From: Ziziphus jujuba
Taxonomy: Eukaryota > Streptophyta > Magnoliopsida > Rosales > Rhamnaceae
DNA: 64,000 nucleotides
Assembly: GCF_031755915.1 (NCBI RefSeq)
Contig: NC_083384.1
Coordinates: forward strand, 29,278,501-29,342,500
Reading direction: 5' to 3'
Each line of letters starts with the position of its first letter. Positions within the stretch are counted from its first letter, which is position 1. The notes under the pieces are model-generated. The model did not search any database. It was given only the letters and a program-made list of their open reading frames with translations, and had not been told where the DNA came from. This document shows, piece by piece, positions 1-10,609 of the stretch. The translations under genes were made by a program, and so were the position numbers.

Positions 1-1698
1 CAAATCAAATATTAAAGTATTGTACAAATAATATTCCATAAATAAAATTTTTAATTGGAAAATATTTAAATTTTAGAAATTATAAATTAACATAACTTTT
101 AAATCTTTTGACATGATATACTTAGAATATAATAATTACTTTTAACTACCATTAATCTTACCTACAAATTCACCCACAAATATATCTAAGTTTGTTTTAT
201 CTGAAAAATATATTATGTAAATTAGATTATCATTATATATTTAAAATAATTATGAATGAAATGACTCTTGCCTTTGAACTATAATATCAAAGAATTTGTT
301 TGCCTTTCTACAAAATTCTTAGCACTTAGTAGAATCTTTAACAACTTCTTCTTCAATTATATCTTCAACAAAATTGATAAAAAAAAAAAAAATCAGTTAT
401 AGAAGCATAAATCATTATATAATTAACTTTATACTTACCAAACAATTCATATTAATCATATTCAATTGTATTTAAAATATCAGCAAACAATTTGAAAGTA
501 AGATTTTATATTAAAAAATCTTCATCTATAATATTTACAACATTAAATTTTCACATAACTCCTATACTTATATCAATGTTTTTTTTTTCTATGTACTTTT
601 CCTTTTGTTTATTTTTTTTTTCACTTTTTCTCTTCTACGTATTTTTTAGCATTTTTCTACTATTTTTCCAATATCTTTTTCTTTTCTGGTTTCTCCCTTT
701 ATTTCTCCATCTGTTTATAAAGTTGTGAAACTTTTGATAAAATATGATTTTTAATTTCATTTTTTTAAATTCAAATTTGACTTTTAAATTTAAATTCTTA
801 AAAATTATATTTTGAAATATAAATTTAAAATATATCTTATTTCTCCTTATAAAAGATTTAATTTGATTCGCTAAAAAAATTAATTTAAATTGAATAATTG
901 TATTCCTCGAAATCTCTTCCTTTCTAATATACTTTTTTCCTTTTAATTTTAGAGATATTTTCTTTTATATGTATTTTAAAATCTTATTATTAATTATATA
1001 TATCAATTTTATTATTTTATAATAAAATTTCATTTATTGCATATTCATATATAAATATGTATTAGTATATGGAATTTTTATGTGTAATATCTTTAATAAT
1101 AAAAATATCTTTTATATATACATGTTTTTTACCTTAACTTTGAAAAATTCTAAAAGAAACTAAATAAAGAGAAAAAAAATTCCTATTGTCAAGTTTCATT
1201 TCATCATCAAAATTAAAATCTCCATACCTACATATTATGGAAATTTTAAAAAATAAAGATTGTAAAATTTTTATTTGTGAAAATATTATTTACATAAATT
1301 ATTTGTGAAAATATTATTTATATAAATTATGCTAAAACCGTTGTACATGTTATTGCAAATATTTATAACCAAATTTTAATAATGCCCACGTATTAGGAAA
1401 ATTTTCAAAAATCAAAATCAAATTATTCCTTTCAAATTTTATTAAAATTGTGTATTTTTTTAAACAATTTTATTTTTAAATTTTATTTTTTTGTAATAAT
1501 TTTGGAAAGAAATAAAATGAATATAAAAATAATATATGACAATGATTTTAAAATTGTGAAAATTTTAAAATAATTTTATTTTTGAATTTTAACTTTTTTA
1601 ATGCTTTTAAAAGAAAAATAGAATAAATATAAAAATGATATGTGATAAATTTTTTTACTGAATATCTTACTTATATATATTATATAAATAGTATAAGA
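1..1698. other. AT-rich intergenic sequence
   Basis: Very AT-rich DNA with long T and A runs. The only open frame of note (492-728) encodes a low-complexity F/L/S-rich peptide from T-rich DNA and is not taken as a gene. I see no exon, RNA gene or element ends here. Confidence 0.7.
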
Positions 1699-2078
1699 GA
1701 ATTAAAAATATATCTAAAATAAAAATTAATAATATTTGATTTTTTTTTCTATACTTATTGAATCTTATTATAATAAGGCAATGAAAGCATATCATTTATC
1801 CAAATTATCGCTATTTTTTATAATTATAATTGGATTTTTTAAATAATTCTATTATTTTTAATATATTAGATTGAATTTTGATTGTTATTATTATATAATA
1901 ATTACAAATTTAGATGAATATTTTAAAAAATAACATTGAAAAAATGTATCCAGTTTTATTCATTCTACTTGGTAAGGCAAAGAAAAAAAAGCTAAAAGGA
2001 AAAAAAAAAAAGTGACTTTTAAAAAAAAAAAAAAAAAGAGAGGAAGGGTTAATACAGCCGAAATCCACCTGGCAAATA
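1699..2078. repeat. Duplicated AT-rich block, copy 1 (pair at 50,701-51,113)
   Basis: This stretch matches 50,701-51,113 by eye over several hundred bases, including the shared strings AAAGCATATCATTTATCC, TTGGATTTTTTAAATAAT and GGTTAATACAGCC. In the second place the block lies upstream of TNL-3; here it lies beside a TIR-exon relic. It is therefore part of the duplicated TNL unit rather than an independent element. Confidence 0.8.
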
Positions 2079-2084
2079 ATATAA

Positions 2085-2123
<39 letters not shown>
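2085..2123. repeat. Compound AT/GA microsatellite
   Basis: An (AT)n run is followed directly by an (AG)n run. Simple sequence repeat; it explains the low-complexity S/L/Y/I open frames on the minus strand here. Confidence 0.95.
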
Positions 2124-2213
2124 ACTCCACCTGGCAAGTATAAAACAAAAAAAGCGAAAAAAAACAATTAAGAAGGAAAGGCTGACTGATACAGCCGAAA
2201 CATCGAAATTGAT

Positions 2214-2340
2214 GATAAATGAAAGTTGAGATTTTGTCAGCAGATAAAAGCTTCATGGAGATAGCTAGCAAATTGATTACCGGTGTCCTCACCTGTGAAA
2301 CTGGGAAGCCCGCAATCAATTTGCTAGCTCGAAACATCAT
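2214..2340 (-). pseudogene. Relic of a TNL first exon (TIR domain)
   Basis: Read on the minus strand, this stretch encodes a degraded TIR segment (for example VINLLAISMKLLSADKISTF). It lines up with the stretch FASYLYAALSANHILTF of TNL-2 and the corresponding part of TNL-3. Only about 35 residues between the first TIR beta strand and helix A region can be followed. The RGEDTR signature has decayed to QVRTP, and no NB-ARC or LRR exon follows on the left. The part that would encode the start of the domain has been replaced by an inverted copy of the adjacent sequence (see the hairpin at 2,263-2,329). It is a decayed fragment, not a gene. Confidence 0.75.
2263..2329. repeat. Inverted repeat (16-bp perfect arms) inside the TIR relic
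   Basis: The arm AGCTAGCAAATTGATT (2,263-2,278) is matched by its exact reverse complement at 2,314-2,329, with a 35-nt loop. Partial pairing continues into the loop (CCGG against GGCG-type bases). The left arm corresponds to normal TIR coding sequence seen in TNL-2 and TNL-3; the right arm has no counterpart there, so it arose by inverted duplication. Confidence 0.9.
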
Positions 2341-2459
2341 AGAAACATCTTATTAGCTGTTGTAGATTGTATATATAGGATTGATAAAATTAATGGTGAA
2401 GCATATCCTATAAACATCTTTATAACTAGAGGAAGTAATAGAAAATGGAGTGTCCAGAA

Positions 2460-3315
2460 TAATCTGGAATTACTTAAGCTCAAAGATAAAAACATGTGGC
2501 TGTAAAATAAAGTAAAATTTGGATGGTTATAGATCGATTGAAATCAGCCATAAGGTAAAGTCGGTTAAAGTAGATCGTTTGAAGAAAACCGACTTTACCA
2601 TCCTATAAATAGCAGCTGCTGTGTACGCGTGTAGTGTGCTAATTAACCACTGCTAAGCAAAGATTATCTAAATTTATATGTATTGAAAACGGTGAATAAG
2701 AGCTCTGGTTTTTTTGGGGGATTGAGAGAGTATTCTAGAAGTAGTAGAAAAGGAAGTGGAGAACACTAATTGTATAAGCTCACTCAAATCTCTCTTGAAT
2801 TCCACCAAATTGAATCACTAGGATTCTTCAAGACACAATGGAAAAAGCAGCTAAAAACGCTGAGATTATAACCTGATAAATTTTATAAGATTTGAACTTT
2901 TCCTAATAAGGTCTATAAGAATCAAACAAGAAGATTAGCTAGACAACTAGTTTTCTATACCATATTATGGCCCAAATTCTGTAAGTTAGCTCTTACACAA
3001 GTGACAAGTGACAATTAATAATTTTATGTTTGGACGATCGGTGTGGTGTGTTAGTGTCACATATGTTTTTTTCTATTTCATGCTTTCTCTCTCCATTACT
3101 CAAATATATATATATATATATATATGGAAAATCTTTAATTGAAAATTCAGACTCAGATCAAGATTATGACTATGCCGAGACTCATGATTTTTACTTTAGT
3201 TGTTCTCATCCTTATAATATGTTTTAACATACAAATGATGAGGAATTTGAGACCCTTTTGTAGATCTTGTACTAATGAAGTTGGTTTTTATTGAGGGTCT
3301 GTTTTCTCTTAGGTA
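2460..3315. repeat. TNL-downstream duplicated block, copy 1
   Basis: Matches 20,763-21,500 and 59,728-60,560 over long stretches (for example GATTATCTAAATTTATAT, GACAATTAATAATTTTATG, TCTCCATTACTCA and GTTGGTTTTTATT). Contains an (AT)n microsatellite at about 3,105-3,126. No convincing coding sequence is conserved between the three copies. Copia A interrupts this copy at its right end; the block resumes at 10,341. Confidence 0.85.
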
Positions 3316-3320
3316 TTCTT
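3316..3320. repeat. Target-site duplication of copia A, left copy (TTCTT)
   Basis: TTCTT precedes the TG of the left LTR and recurs directly after the CA of the right LTR at 10,341-10,345. The uninterrupted paralogous block at about 60,555 reads CATTCTTTGCAAT, which is the expected empty site. Confidence 0.85.
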
Positions 3321-3874
3321 TGTAATGTTTGCAACGTTTTTTTTTATTTTGAATGATTTTGAATTAATGGATTTTAATGGGCTTTTATGTGCATTATTTG
3401 TGGTCTTTTAACTTTCCAAATGTGGGTTTTGACTTGATGGATGAATTTTTAGTAAAAAATAAGTTTTTGGAATAATAATTCCCAACGGGAGAATCGAAGG
3501 GAAAGACAAAAAAGAGAAAAATTAGTTTTCTGCACATTTTGGTTAGTGAGTGTGGTAAAAATCAGGTACTCTGAAAGTTCGAGGGAAATTCAGATGGTGT
3601 TTTGTCTGAGATTTAGAATCTGTTGTATCCTGAGAGACCGCCATCGGAAAACACCAGCACCGATGGGACGGAAATAGTTTTAAGGATATTGTGGTACCAC
3701 ATAGGCCTCGAACCAATATTTCAACAAGCAGATCAAATCTAGAAAAATATAGGTTCCCAATCTTTTTTATTTACTTGCTTATTTATTTTATTTGATCTTT
3801 TTTTTTTTTTGGTATTTTTATTTGTATCTTCATTCCACATATACATTCATATATTATGTATATTTCTGATAACA
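3321..3874 (+). repeat. Left (5') LTR of copia A
   Basis: Begins TGTAATGTTTGC and ends CTGATAACA; 554 bp. Aligns with 9,800-10,340 throughout. Confidence 0.9.
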
Positions 3875-5218
3875 TTCTTAAGACTAAACCATGAATATAT
3901 GTTTATGTATGTGGGATTGAGTAAAAAAATAAATAAATAAATAAATAATTGCTTTCAACCCGTGGAGATTTAATGAATGGGTGTGTTGTTATTTTAAGTT
4001 CTGTTTAATTAAAGGAATTTTATTTAAATGGTTTTATTTTTATACATGCCTATGATTTCATCTCTTTATTATTATTGGGTATGAAAGCAATATATTTATA
4101 TATTTTATGTTTTTAATTTCTTATCTTCAAACCCGGATACAAATTGGTGAGGGGCTTCTATTTTAATTATTTATTTTGTTTTATTCTAGTAAATTTGATG
4201 CCCATGATTTGATGATATTTAGAGTTTTCAAATTTTTTGTGTATCGGGTTTGAAAAAAAAAAAAAATTTGTTTCCCGTGGGTTTGGAATTTTTTGGGCAA
4301 TATTTAGTTTTGTTTTAAATCAAAATATTTTTCTAAAATTGAGTTGCCCATGAAATTCTAAACCTTTTGGTGTTTTTCCGACAATTTTCCGGTGTCGAAA
4401 TAGTGTAAAAAGCAAGAAAAATAGTGAACTGGGTAAAAAAATACGTTTACCAGTGAAACGGGTTGAAAAAACTTGGCTGGAGATTGAAGATGGATCAGAA
4501 AAAAGGTTAATGGGTCGGAAAAAAAGGTTTGGATAGGTTTCTGGGTCAGTGGGCCTAAATTTTAAATTTTAATGGACTTGGCCCAGTTCCAAAGCCCAGT
4601 CCGTGGTTAGAACAGGTACTGTTCAGACCAAGCCCAGTCTAGATCCAGGCCTAATGAAATTCGGTCCGATTGGATATGCCATGTGTCGCTGTAAAAGATT
4701 TCCATGTGGCCATATGAAACGACGACATATGGCTCACCGTGCGAGGCCGCGTGTCGTACAGTAGTGAAGCCACGTGTCTATATCTCCACGTGTCGGATTC
4801 CATGGGAGCCATGTGTCGGCCTTTTGCTGGTGCCACGTGTCAACCTGTTACATGTGACAAGTGTCACGTTCAAAGCAAGCCACATGTTGTGCTAAAGATT
4901 ATCCACGTGTCAATCTGTAGCAGATGACATGTGGCCGTCCAAGAGTGTGGCACGTGTCGATCTTCAGTGCGACACATGGCGGTATCACATGGTGACATGT
5001 GGTAGTGAAAAGTAACAATGAACAGTAAAAGTGAATAGTATGCATGAACAGTGACATATGAATAGTAATTTGTGGGTGTATACAGTAATTTTTGTGGTGT
5101 ATACAGAAACCCTAAAAATCACATTTTTGTATATTTTCGTTTTGGAAATTGGTTTAAATTAGTTTGTTGAAATAAAAATAACAACTAATTGATTTATGTT
5201 TTTGTGAAAAATACAGGA
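3875..5218 (+). other. Untranslated leader of copia A
   Basis: About 1.3 kb between the left LTR and the gag start, without a usable open frame. It contains the CACGTGTC-type motif cluster (4,676-5,003), then repeated GAACAGTA/GAATAGTA motifs and a duplicated GTGTATACAG (about 5,076-5,107) just before gag. Confidence 0.7.
4676..5003 (+). promoter_or_regulatory. Dense array of G-box/ABRE-like motifs (CACGTGTC and variants)
   Basis: About sixteen copies of CACGTGTC or close variants (CATGTGTC, CGCGTGTC, CACATGTG, GACATGTGG) lie in about 330 bp in both orientations, roughly every 15-40 bp. Five are exact CACGTGTC (near 4,771, 4,787, 4,834, 4,904 and 4,950). CACGTG is the G-box bound by plant bZIP and bHLH factors, and ACGTGTC is an ABA-response core. 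The density is far above the surrounding sequence. Whether it drives transcription is inference. Confidence 0.6.
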
Positions 5219-8200
5219 ATGGCTAGTGAAGATGTGCCTGTTGCACAAGTGCCTTCACAAACTCCTGTTTTTCAAGTGCCTCCACCTGCAGACCATGCAG
5301 AAAGACCTGAAAAGTTCGATGGAGCAAATTTTAAGAGGTGGCAACAGAAAATGCTGTTCTACTTGACTACTCTAGGTCTTGTGAGGTTCCTAATTGAGGA
5401 CGAACCACCAAGTGATGAAAAGAGTGACAAAAAAACTCTGATGGCGGTGGAGGCGTGGAAGAATTTCGATTATTTATGTCGGAATTATGTCCTAAATGGC
5501 CTATCTGATGCCTTGTACGGAGTGTATTGTGGCACGAATTCAGCAAAAGAGCTATAGGAAACTCTAGACCAGAAATACAAGACTAAGAATACAGGGTCCA
5601 GAAAGTTTGTGGTAGGCAAATTCTTGGACTCTATGATGGTGGATACCAAGCCACTGATGAGTCAAGTACATGAGCTGCAAGTGCTCATCCAAAAACTTCT
5701 TGCCGAAGGGATGTTCATTAATGAAGCCTTTCAAGTTACTGTAATGATTGAGAAGCTGCCTCCTAGTTGGGGAGACTTTAGAAATTATCTTAAGCACAAG
5801 AGAAAGGAAATGGACATGGAGGCTTTTCTTGGAAAGCTTCGAATAGAAAATGACAATAGGAGGTCTAATAGAAGATCCATGAAGGCTGGAATGAAGTGGA
5901 GCATGGAATAAAGGCTAATGTTGTAGAGCATGGTAGTAGCTCCAAGAACAAGAAAAAACCTGGAAAGAGTTCCAAGTTAGGGCCTAAAGGAGGCATCTCC
6001 AAGAAGGCCAAGTTCCAAGGAAAATGTTTCAATTGTAACAAGATGGGTCACAGAGCGGCCGATTGTAGACTGCTAAAGAGAAAGAGGAACATAAAGATAA
6101 CGATGATGGAGCACATCACAAGAGAGGTTGATGAAATTGACCTAAGCGGTGTTGTCTCTGAGTTGAACCTAATGGGTTCTAACCCAAGAGAGTGGTGGAT
6201 AGATACAGGTGCAACCTGCCACGTGTGTGCAGATAGAAGCATGTTCACCTCCTTCGAACCAAAGGCAAATGGAGAGAAGTTGTTCATGGAAAATTTTGCA
6301 TTTTTAGAAATCCAGGGGGAATGCAAGATTGTCCTGAAGATGACCTCTGGGAAGGATCTGACTTTGAATAATGTACTGTATGTTCCAGATATTCGTAAGA
6401 ATTTGGTGTCTGGAACGTTGCTAAGCAAACATAGTTTTCGCTTAGTGTTTGAGTCAGACAAGGTTATCTTATCCTAGTATGGGATGCTTGTGGGAAAGGG
6501 CTATGTAGTTAATGGTATGTTCAAATTGAATGTAATGATTGTAATGCGAAAGAATATTAATAATAAAGCTAGTACTTTTTCCATTTACTTGTTTGAGTCT
6601 TCTATTTTGTGGCATGGTAGACTAGGTCATGTTAATTATAATTCTCTGCTGAGGTTAATTAACTTGAATCATATTCCCACGTTTGATATTGATACCACAC
6701 ATAAGTGTGAAACTTGTGTAGAGGCAAAATTAATGAGATTATCATATCAAACAATTGAAAGAAATACTGAACCTTTGGATTTAATACATAGTAATGTATG
6801 TGATTTAAAGTTTGCACCAACTAGAGGTAGTAATAAGTATTTTATCATCTTTATTGATGATAGCACGAAATATTGCTATGTGTACTTGCTTAAGAGCAAG
6901 GATGAGGCTATAGAGAAATTTATTCTCTATAAAACGGAAGTTGAAAATCAACTCACCCGAAAAATTAAAGTAATCAGAAGTGATCGTGGTGGAGAGTATG
7001 TGACCCCATTTGGAGAGTATTGTGCTCAACATGGCATAATACATGAAGTTACTCCACCATACTCGCCACAATCAAATGGTGTGGCTAAACGGAAAAATAG
7101 AACTTAAAAAGAAATGATGAATGCAATGTTGATAAGTTCTGGAGTACCTCAGAACTTGTGGGGCGAAGCAGTTTTGTCAGCAAACGACCTTTTAAATAAG
7201 GTGCCCTAAAAAGACCAAGTAAAGACACCCTATGAATTATGGAAAGGAAGACAACCTTCCTATAATTACTTACGAGTGTGGGGGTGTCTAGCTAAAGTTG
7301 TAGTACCCACTCCGAAGAAAGTGAAGATAGGTCCTAAAACAGTTGATTGCATTTTTATAGGATACGCACAAAATAGTAGTGCATATCGGTTTCTTGTGTA
7401 TAGGTTAGAAATTCCTGATATACACAAAAATACGATTATGGAATCGAGAAATGTATCATTTTTCGAACATATTTTTCCTTATAAAGTGAAAGAAGGACAG
7501 AGTTCGTCGAAATGAACTTATGATACTATCGATGAAGATAATCATGATAGTGATCAAAACCAAGAAACTGATGTTGAGACGGAGGTTGCACTTAGATGTA
7601 GCAAGATAGTAAGAATGGAAAAATCCTATGGTCCGGATTTTCTTACGTATATGCTAGAAAGTGAACCTCAAAGCTTCCAAGAGGCTATAAATTCTTCTGA
7701 AAGGAATTTATGGAAAGAATCTGTGAAAAGTGAGATAGATTCTATTTTATAAAATCACACTTAGGAGTTAGTAGATCTTCCTCCAGGTTGTAAACCTTTA
7801 GGTTACAAATGGATTTTTAAAAGGAAGATGAAAGCAGATGGACCTATAGACAAATACAAGGCAAGGCTTGTAATTAAAGGATACAAGCAACAAGAAGGTT
7901 TTGATTACTTTGACACTTATTCTCCAGTAACGAGAATAAATTCCATAAGGATGGTACTAGCGATTGCTGCACTGCGAGATCTAGAAGTATATCAAATGGA
8001 TGTGCAAATAGCATTTCTTAATGGAGATCTAGATGAAGAGATCTACATGGAGCAACCCGAGGGTTTCTCCGCTCCAGGACAAGAAAAGAAAATCTGTAGA
8101 TTGGTGAAGTCCTTGTATGGATTTAAATAAGCTCCAAAGCAATGGCATAAAAAATTTGATAATGCCATGCTAAGTGATGGATTTAAGATAAATGAGTGTG

Positions 8201-9210
8201 ACAAGTGTATCTATGCAAAGGATACAGAGAATGGATATGTCATTCTTTGTTTGTATGTAGATGATATACTCATTGTGGGTAGTGGCGACCATATGATCCG
8301 AACTACGAAAGTCATGTTAAATTCTAAATTTTATATGAAAGACATGAGACTTACTGATGTAATTTTAGGAATAAAAATCATAAGGACTTCGAATAGAATC
8401 ATTCTTAGTCAAATGCATTATGTGGATAAAATATTGGCTAAGTTTAGTAAAGACAATACTAATATAGCCAGAACACCCATAGATGTGAGTTTACACTTAT
8501 CCAAGAATAACGGAGATAGTGTATCTCAAGTCGAGTATGCAAGGGTGATTGGAAGTCTAATGAAAGGAGATAGTGTATCTCAAGTCGAGTATGCAAGGGT
8601 AATTGGAAGTCTGATGTACTTAATGAATTGTACAAGACCAGATTTAGCCTACGCTATAAGTAGACTAAGTAGATACACGAGTAATCCAAATGATGATCAT
8701 TGGAAAGGAATCGTTAGAGTATTAAGATACTGACGATATACTCATGAATATCGACTGCACTATACGAGATATCCATTTGTATCAGAAGGATACAGTGATT
8801 CAAAATCCACTAGCGGTTATGTATTTACATTAGTGGGTGCAGCCGTAACATGAAAATCCTTTAAACAGACAATAATAGCTCGATCCACGATGGAATCTGA
8901 GTTCATCGCATTAGATAAATGTGGTGAAGATGCCGAATGGCTACGCCAATTTTTGGAAGACATTCCAAGGTGGCCTAAACCTATGCCAGCAATAAGTATA
9001 CATTGCGATAGTTAATCTGCTATTGGCAGGGCGCAAAATATTATGTATAATGGAAAGTCTAGATATATTCATCGTAGACATAATTCTATTAGACAACTAA
9101 TCTCAACTGGAGTTATCTCGATAAACTATGTAAAGTCAAAAGATAACATTGCGGATCCGCTAACCAAAGGATTAAATAGAGAATTAGTTGAAAAATCATC
9201 GAGAGGAATG
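5219..9210 (+). pseudogene. Copia A gag-pol, broken frame
   Basis: Gag starts at ATGGCTAGTGAAGATG (5,219) with the zinc knuckle CFNCNKMGHRAADC at about 6,027-6,068. The protease motif is WWIDTGATCHVC (about 6,192). Integrase shows HGRLGHVN, CETC and a DDE core with FIDDS and SDRGGEY (6,600-7,100). Reverse transcriptase carries CLYVDDIL (about 8,250), and RNase H and the tail end in a DNIADPLTKGLNRELVE-like stretch near 9,190. In-frame stops or shifts occur at about 5,555, 5,890, 6,475, 7,105, 7,209, 7,513, 7,750, 8,128, 8,732, 8,851 and 9,013; at least one is a TGG-to-TAG type change (ELW to EL*). The gag and knuckle style is common in plant copia elements, but I cannot name the lineage securely. 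Confidence 0.9.
8512..8619 (+). repeat. 54-bp in-frame tandem duplication in the copia A RT domain
   Basis: GGAGATAGTGTATCTCAAG... is repeated at an offset of exactly 54 bp (8,512-8,565 and 8,566-8,619). It doubles the 18-residue segment [18 protein letters not shown] just before the conserved YLMNCTRPD motif. The two units differ at only a few bases, and the normal family has one copy. Confidence 0.95.
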
Positions 9211-9799
9211 TGATTAAAGCCCGTGAGTAAAGTTGATACGACGGAAACCCAACCTAATTGACTGGAGATCCCAAGATCCAGGTTCAATAGGACAACACAA
9301 TTGTAAAGACTAGTATGTTTCACTGTGGGGGTTAATCCTTTGCCTATTTCTGTGAGGAAACAGTGATAGAAAGAGGTTAAACATAAAGTATGCTTTTAAT
9401 GATTCCTATAAGTGTGTGTATAGTAATCTTTGCATAGTGATGCTGATTACATTGGAAAAGGAATCACCTATGTGAGAGAGAAGAGTGGCCGCTTCAAAGG
9501 AGAATTATTAAGGGTACAATTCTCTAAAAACTCTCGCAGAACCAAGCAGGTGTTCAAGGCCAAAATGAACACAACAGTGAGAACTGAAGTGTACTAGGAA
9601 AAATTCTGTGTGAATTATGTTGTCATTTACACAAATGATGAAATGGTTTAAAGATATCGCATCTGCCATTAGTCAGTAAAGAAGATATAGTCTCATAAAG
9701 GAACGTTCAAAGAGTAATATCTACCTATCCTATGCAGGTTCCAACTGCAGAACTTTACCAGTAGAGTCTTACATAGTAGTTAAATCATTCATGGGGGAT

Positions 9800-10340
9800 T
9801 GTAACGTTTGCAATGTTTTTTTGATTTTGAATGATTTTGAATTAATGGACTTTAATGGGCCTTTATGTGCATTATTTGTGGCCTTTTAACTTTCCAAACG
9901 TGGGTTTTGACTTGATGGATGAATTTTTAGTAAAAAACAAGTTTTTGGAATAATAATTCCCAACGGGAGAATCAAAGGGAAAGACGAAAAAGAGAAAAAT
10001 TAGTTTTCTGCACATTTTGGTTAGTGAGTGTGGTAAAGATCAGGTACTCTGAAAGTTTGAGGGAAATTCAGATGGTGTTTTGTCTGAGATTTCGAATTCG
10101 TTGTATTCTGGGAGACTGCCGTCGAAAACACCAGCACCGATGGGACGGGAATAGTCTTAAGAACACTGTGGTACCACACAGGGATCGGACCAATATTTCA
10201 ACAAGCAGATCAAATCTAGAAAAATACAGATTCCCAATCTTTTTTATTTATTTATTTTATTTGATCTTTTTTTTTTGTATTTTTTTTTTGTATCTTCATT
10301 CCACATATATATTCATATATTATGTATATTTTTAATAACA
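9800..10340 (+). repeat. Right (3') LTR of copia A
   Basis: Begins TGTAACGTTTGC after the purine tract and ends TTAATAACA; 541 bp. Followed by the TTCTT duplication and then the rest of the interrupted TNL-downstream block (CAATAGGAAACTGGA). Confidence 0.9.
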
Positions 10341-10552
10341 TTCTTTGCAATAGGAAACTGGATACTTCAAAGACACGAAAGAAAGAGTATTTTTTTAATA
10401 TATTATTTTTTTAAAAAAATTTCTCTGCAAATATATGTAAAATGGCTCATAGAAGTTGTCACAGAAATTCATTTTCATACCACAAAAACAAGTAATCCAA
10501 TGTCAAAATAAGAAGAAAGACAAGAGGAAGAGAGAACTTCTACAAACACCAT
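10341..10552. repeat. TNL-downstream block resumed after copia A
   Basis: Continues the block broken at 3,315 and matches 60,555-60,766 (GGAAACTGGA, AAATGGCTCATAGAAGTT, AAGTAATCCAATGTCAAAATAAG). No gene is seen. It lies immediately downstream of the last TNL-1 exon. Confidence 0.85.
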
Positions 10553-10609
10553 TCATTTGAAGCTACGTGCAGTGATGTCTGCATAGCTCACACATTTATT
10601 CTTCAAAGC
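10553..10609 (-). other. TNL-1 terminal 3' mini-exon
   Basis: On the minus strand a TTTCAG acceptor precedes GCTTTGAAG and an 18-codon open stretch, ALKNKCVSYADITARSFK, then TGA. The same exon is found 3' of TNL-2 (28,170-28,226), TNL-3 (44,524-44,580) and TNL-4 (60,767-60,823). A matching donor (AAT|GTAAGT, intron start 10,876) lies 161 nt after the main stop at 11,038, so it should be a 3' UTR exon. A coding role would need a different splice in the preceding exon. Exon extent past the TGA is unknown. Confidence 0.55.

Larger units (their letters stand above)
3321..10340 (+). mobile_element. Ty1/copia LTR retrotransposon A, degenerate
   Basis: A 7.0-kb element bounded by TG...CA LTRs (3,321-3,874 and 9,800-10,340) and a 5-bp duplication. 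Internal order is gag, protease, integrase, reverse transcriptase, RNase H, which is the Ty1/copia order. The two LTRs are alignable end to end with a few dozen substitutions and small indels by eye, so the insertion is not recent. A purine-rich tract (ATGGGGGAT) precedes the right LTR as a polypurine tract. No tRNA-complementary primer site of the usual TGGTATCAGAGC type is visible after the left LTR, which is odd. The leader between the left LTR and gag is about 1.3 kb. The coding frame is broken many times, so the copy cannot move by itself. Confidence 0.93.

Noticed and set aside
3030..3227. 65-codon plus-strand frame in the TNL-downstream block
   Set aside because: Runs through an AT microsatellite and is not open in the two other copies of the block.
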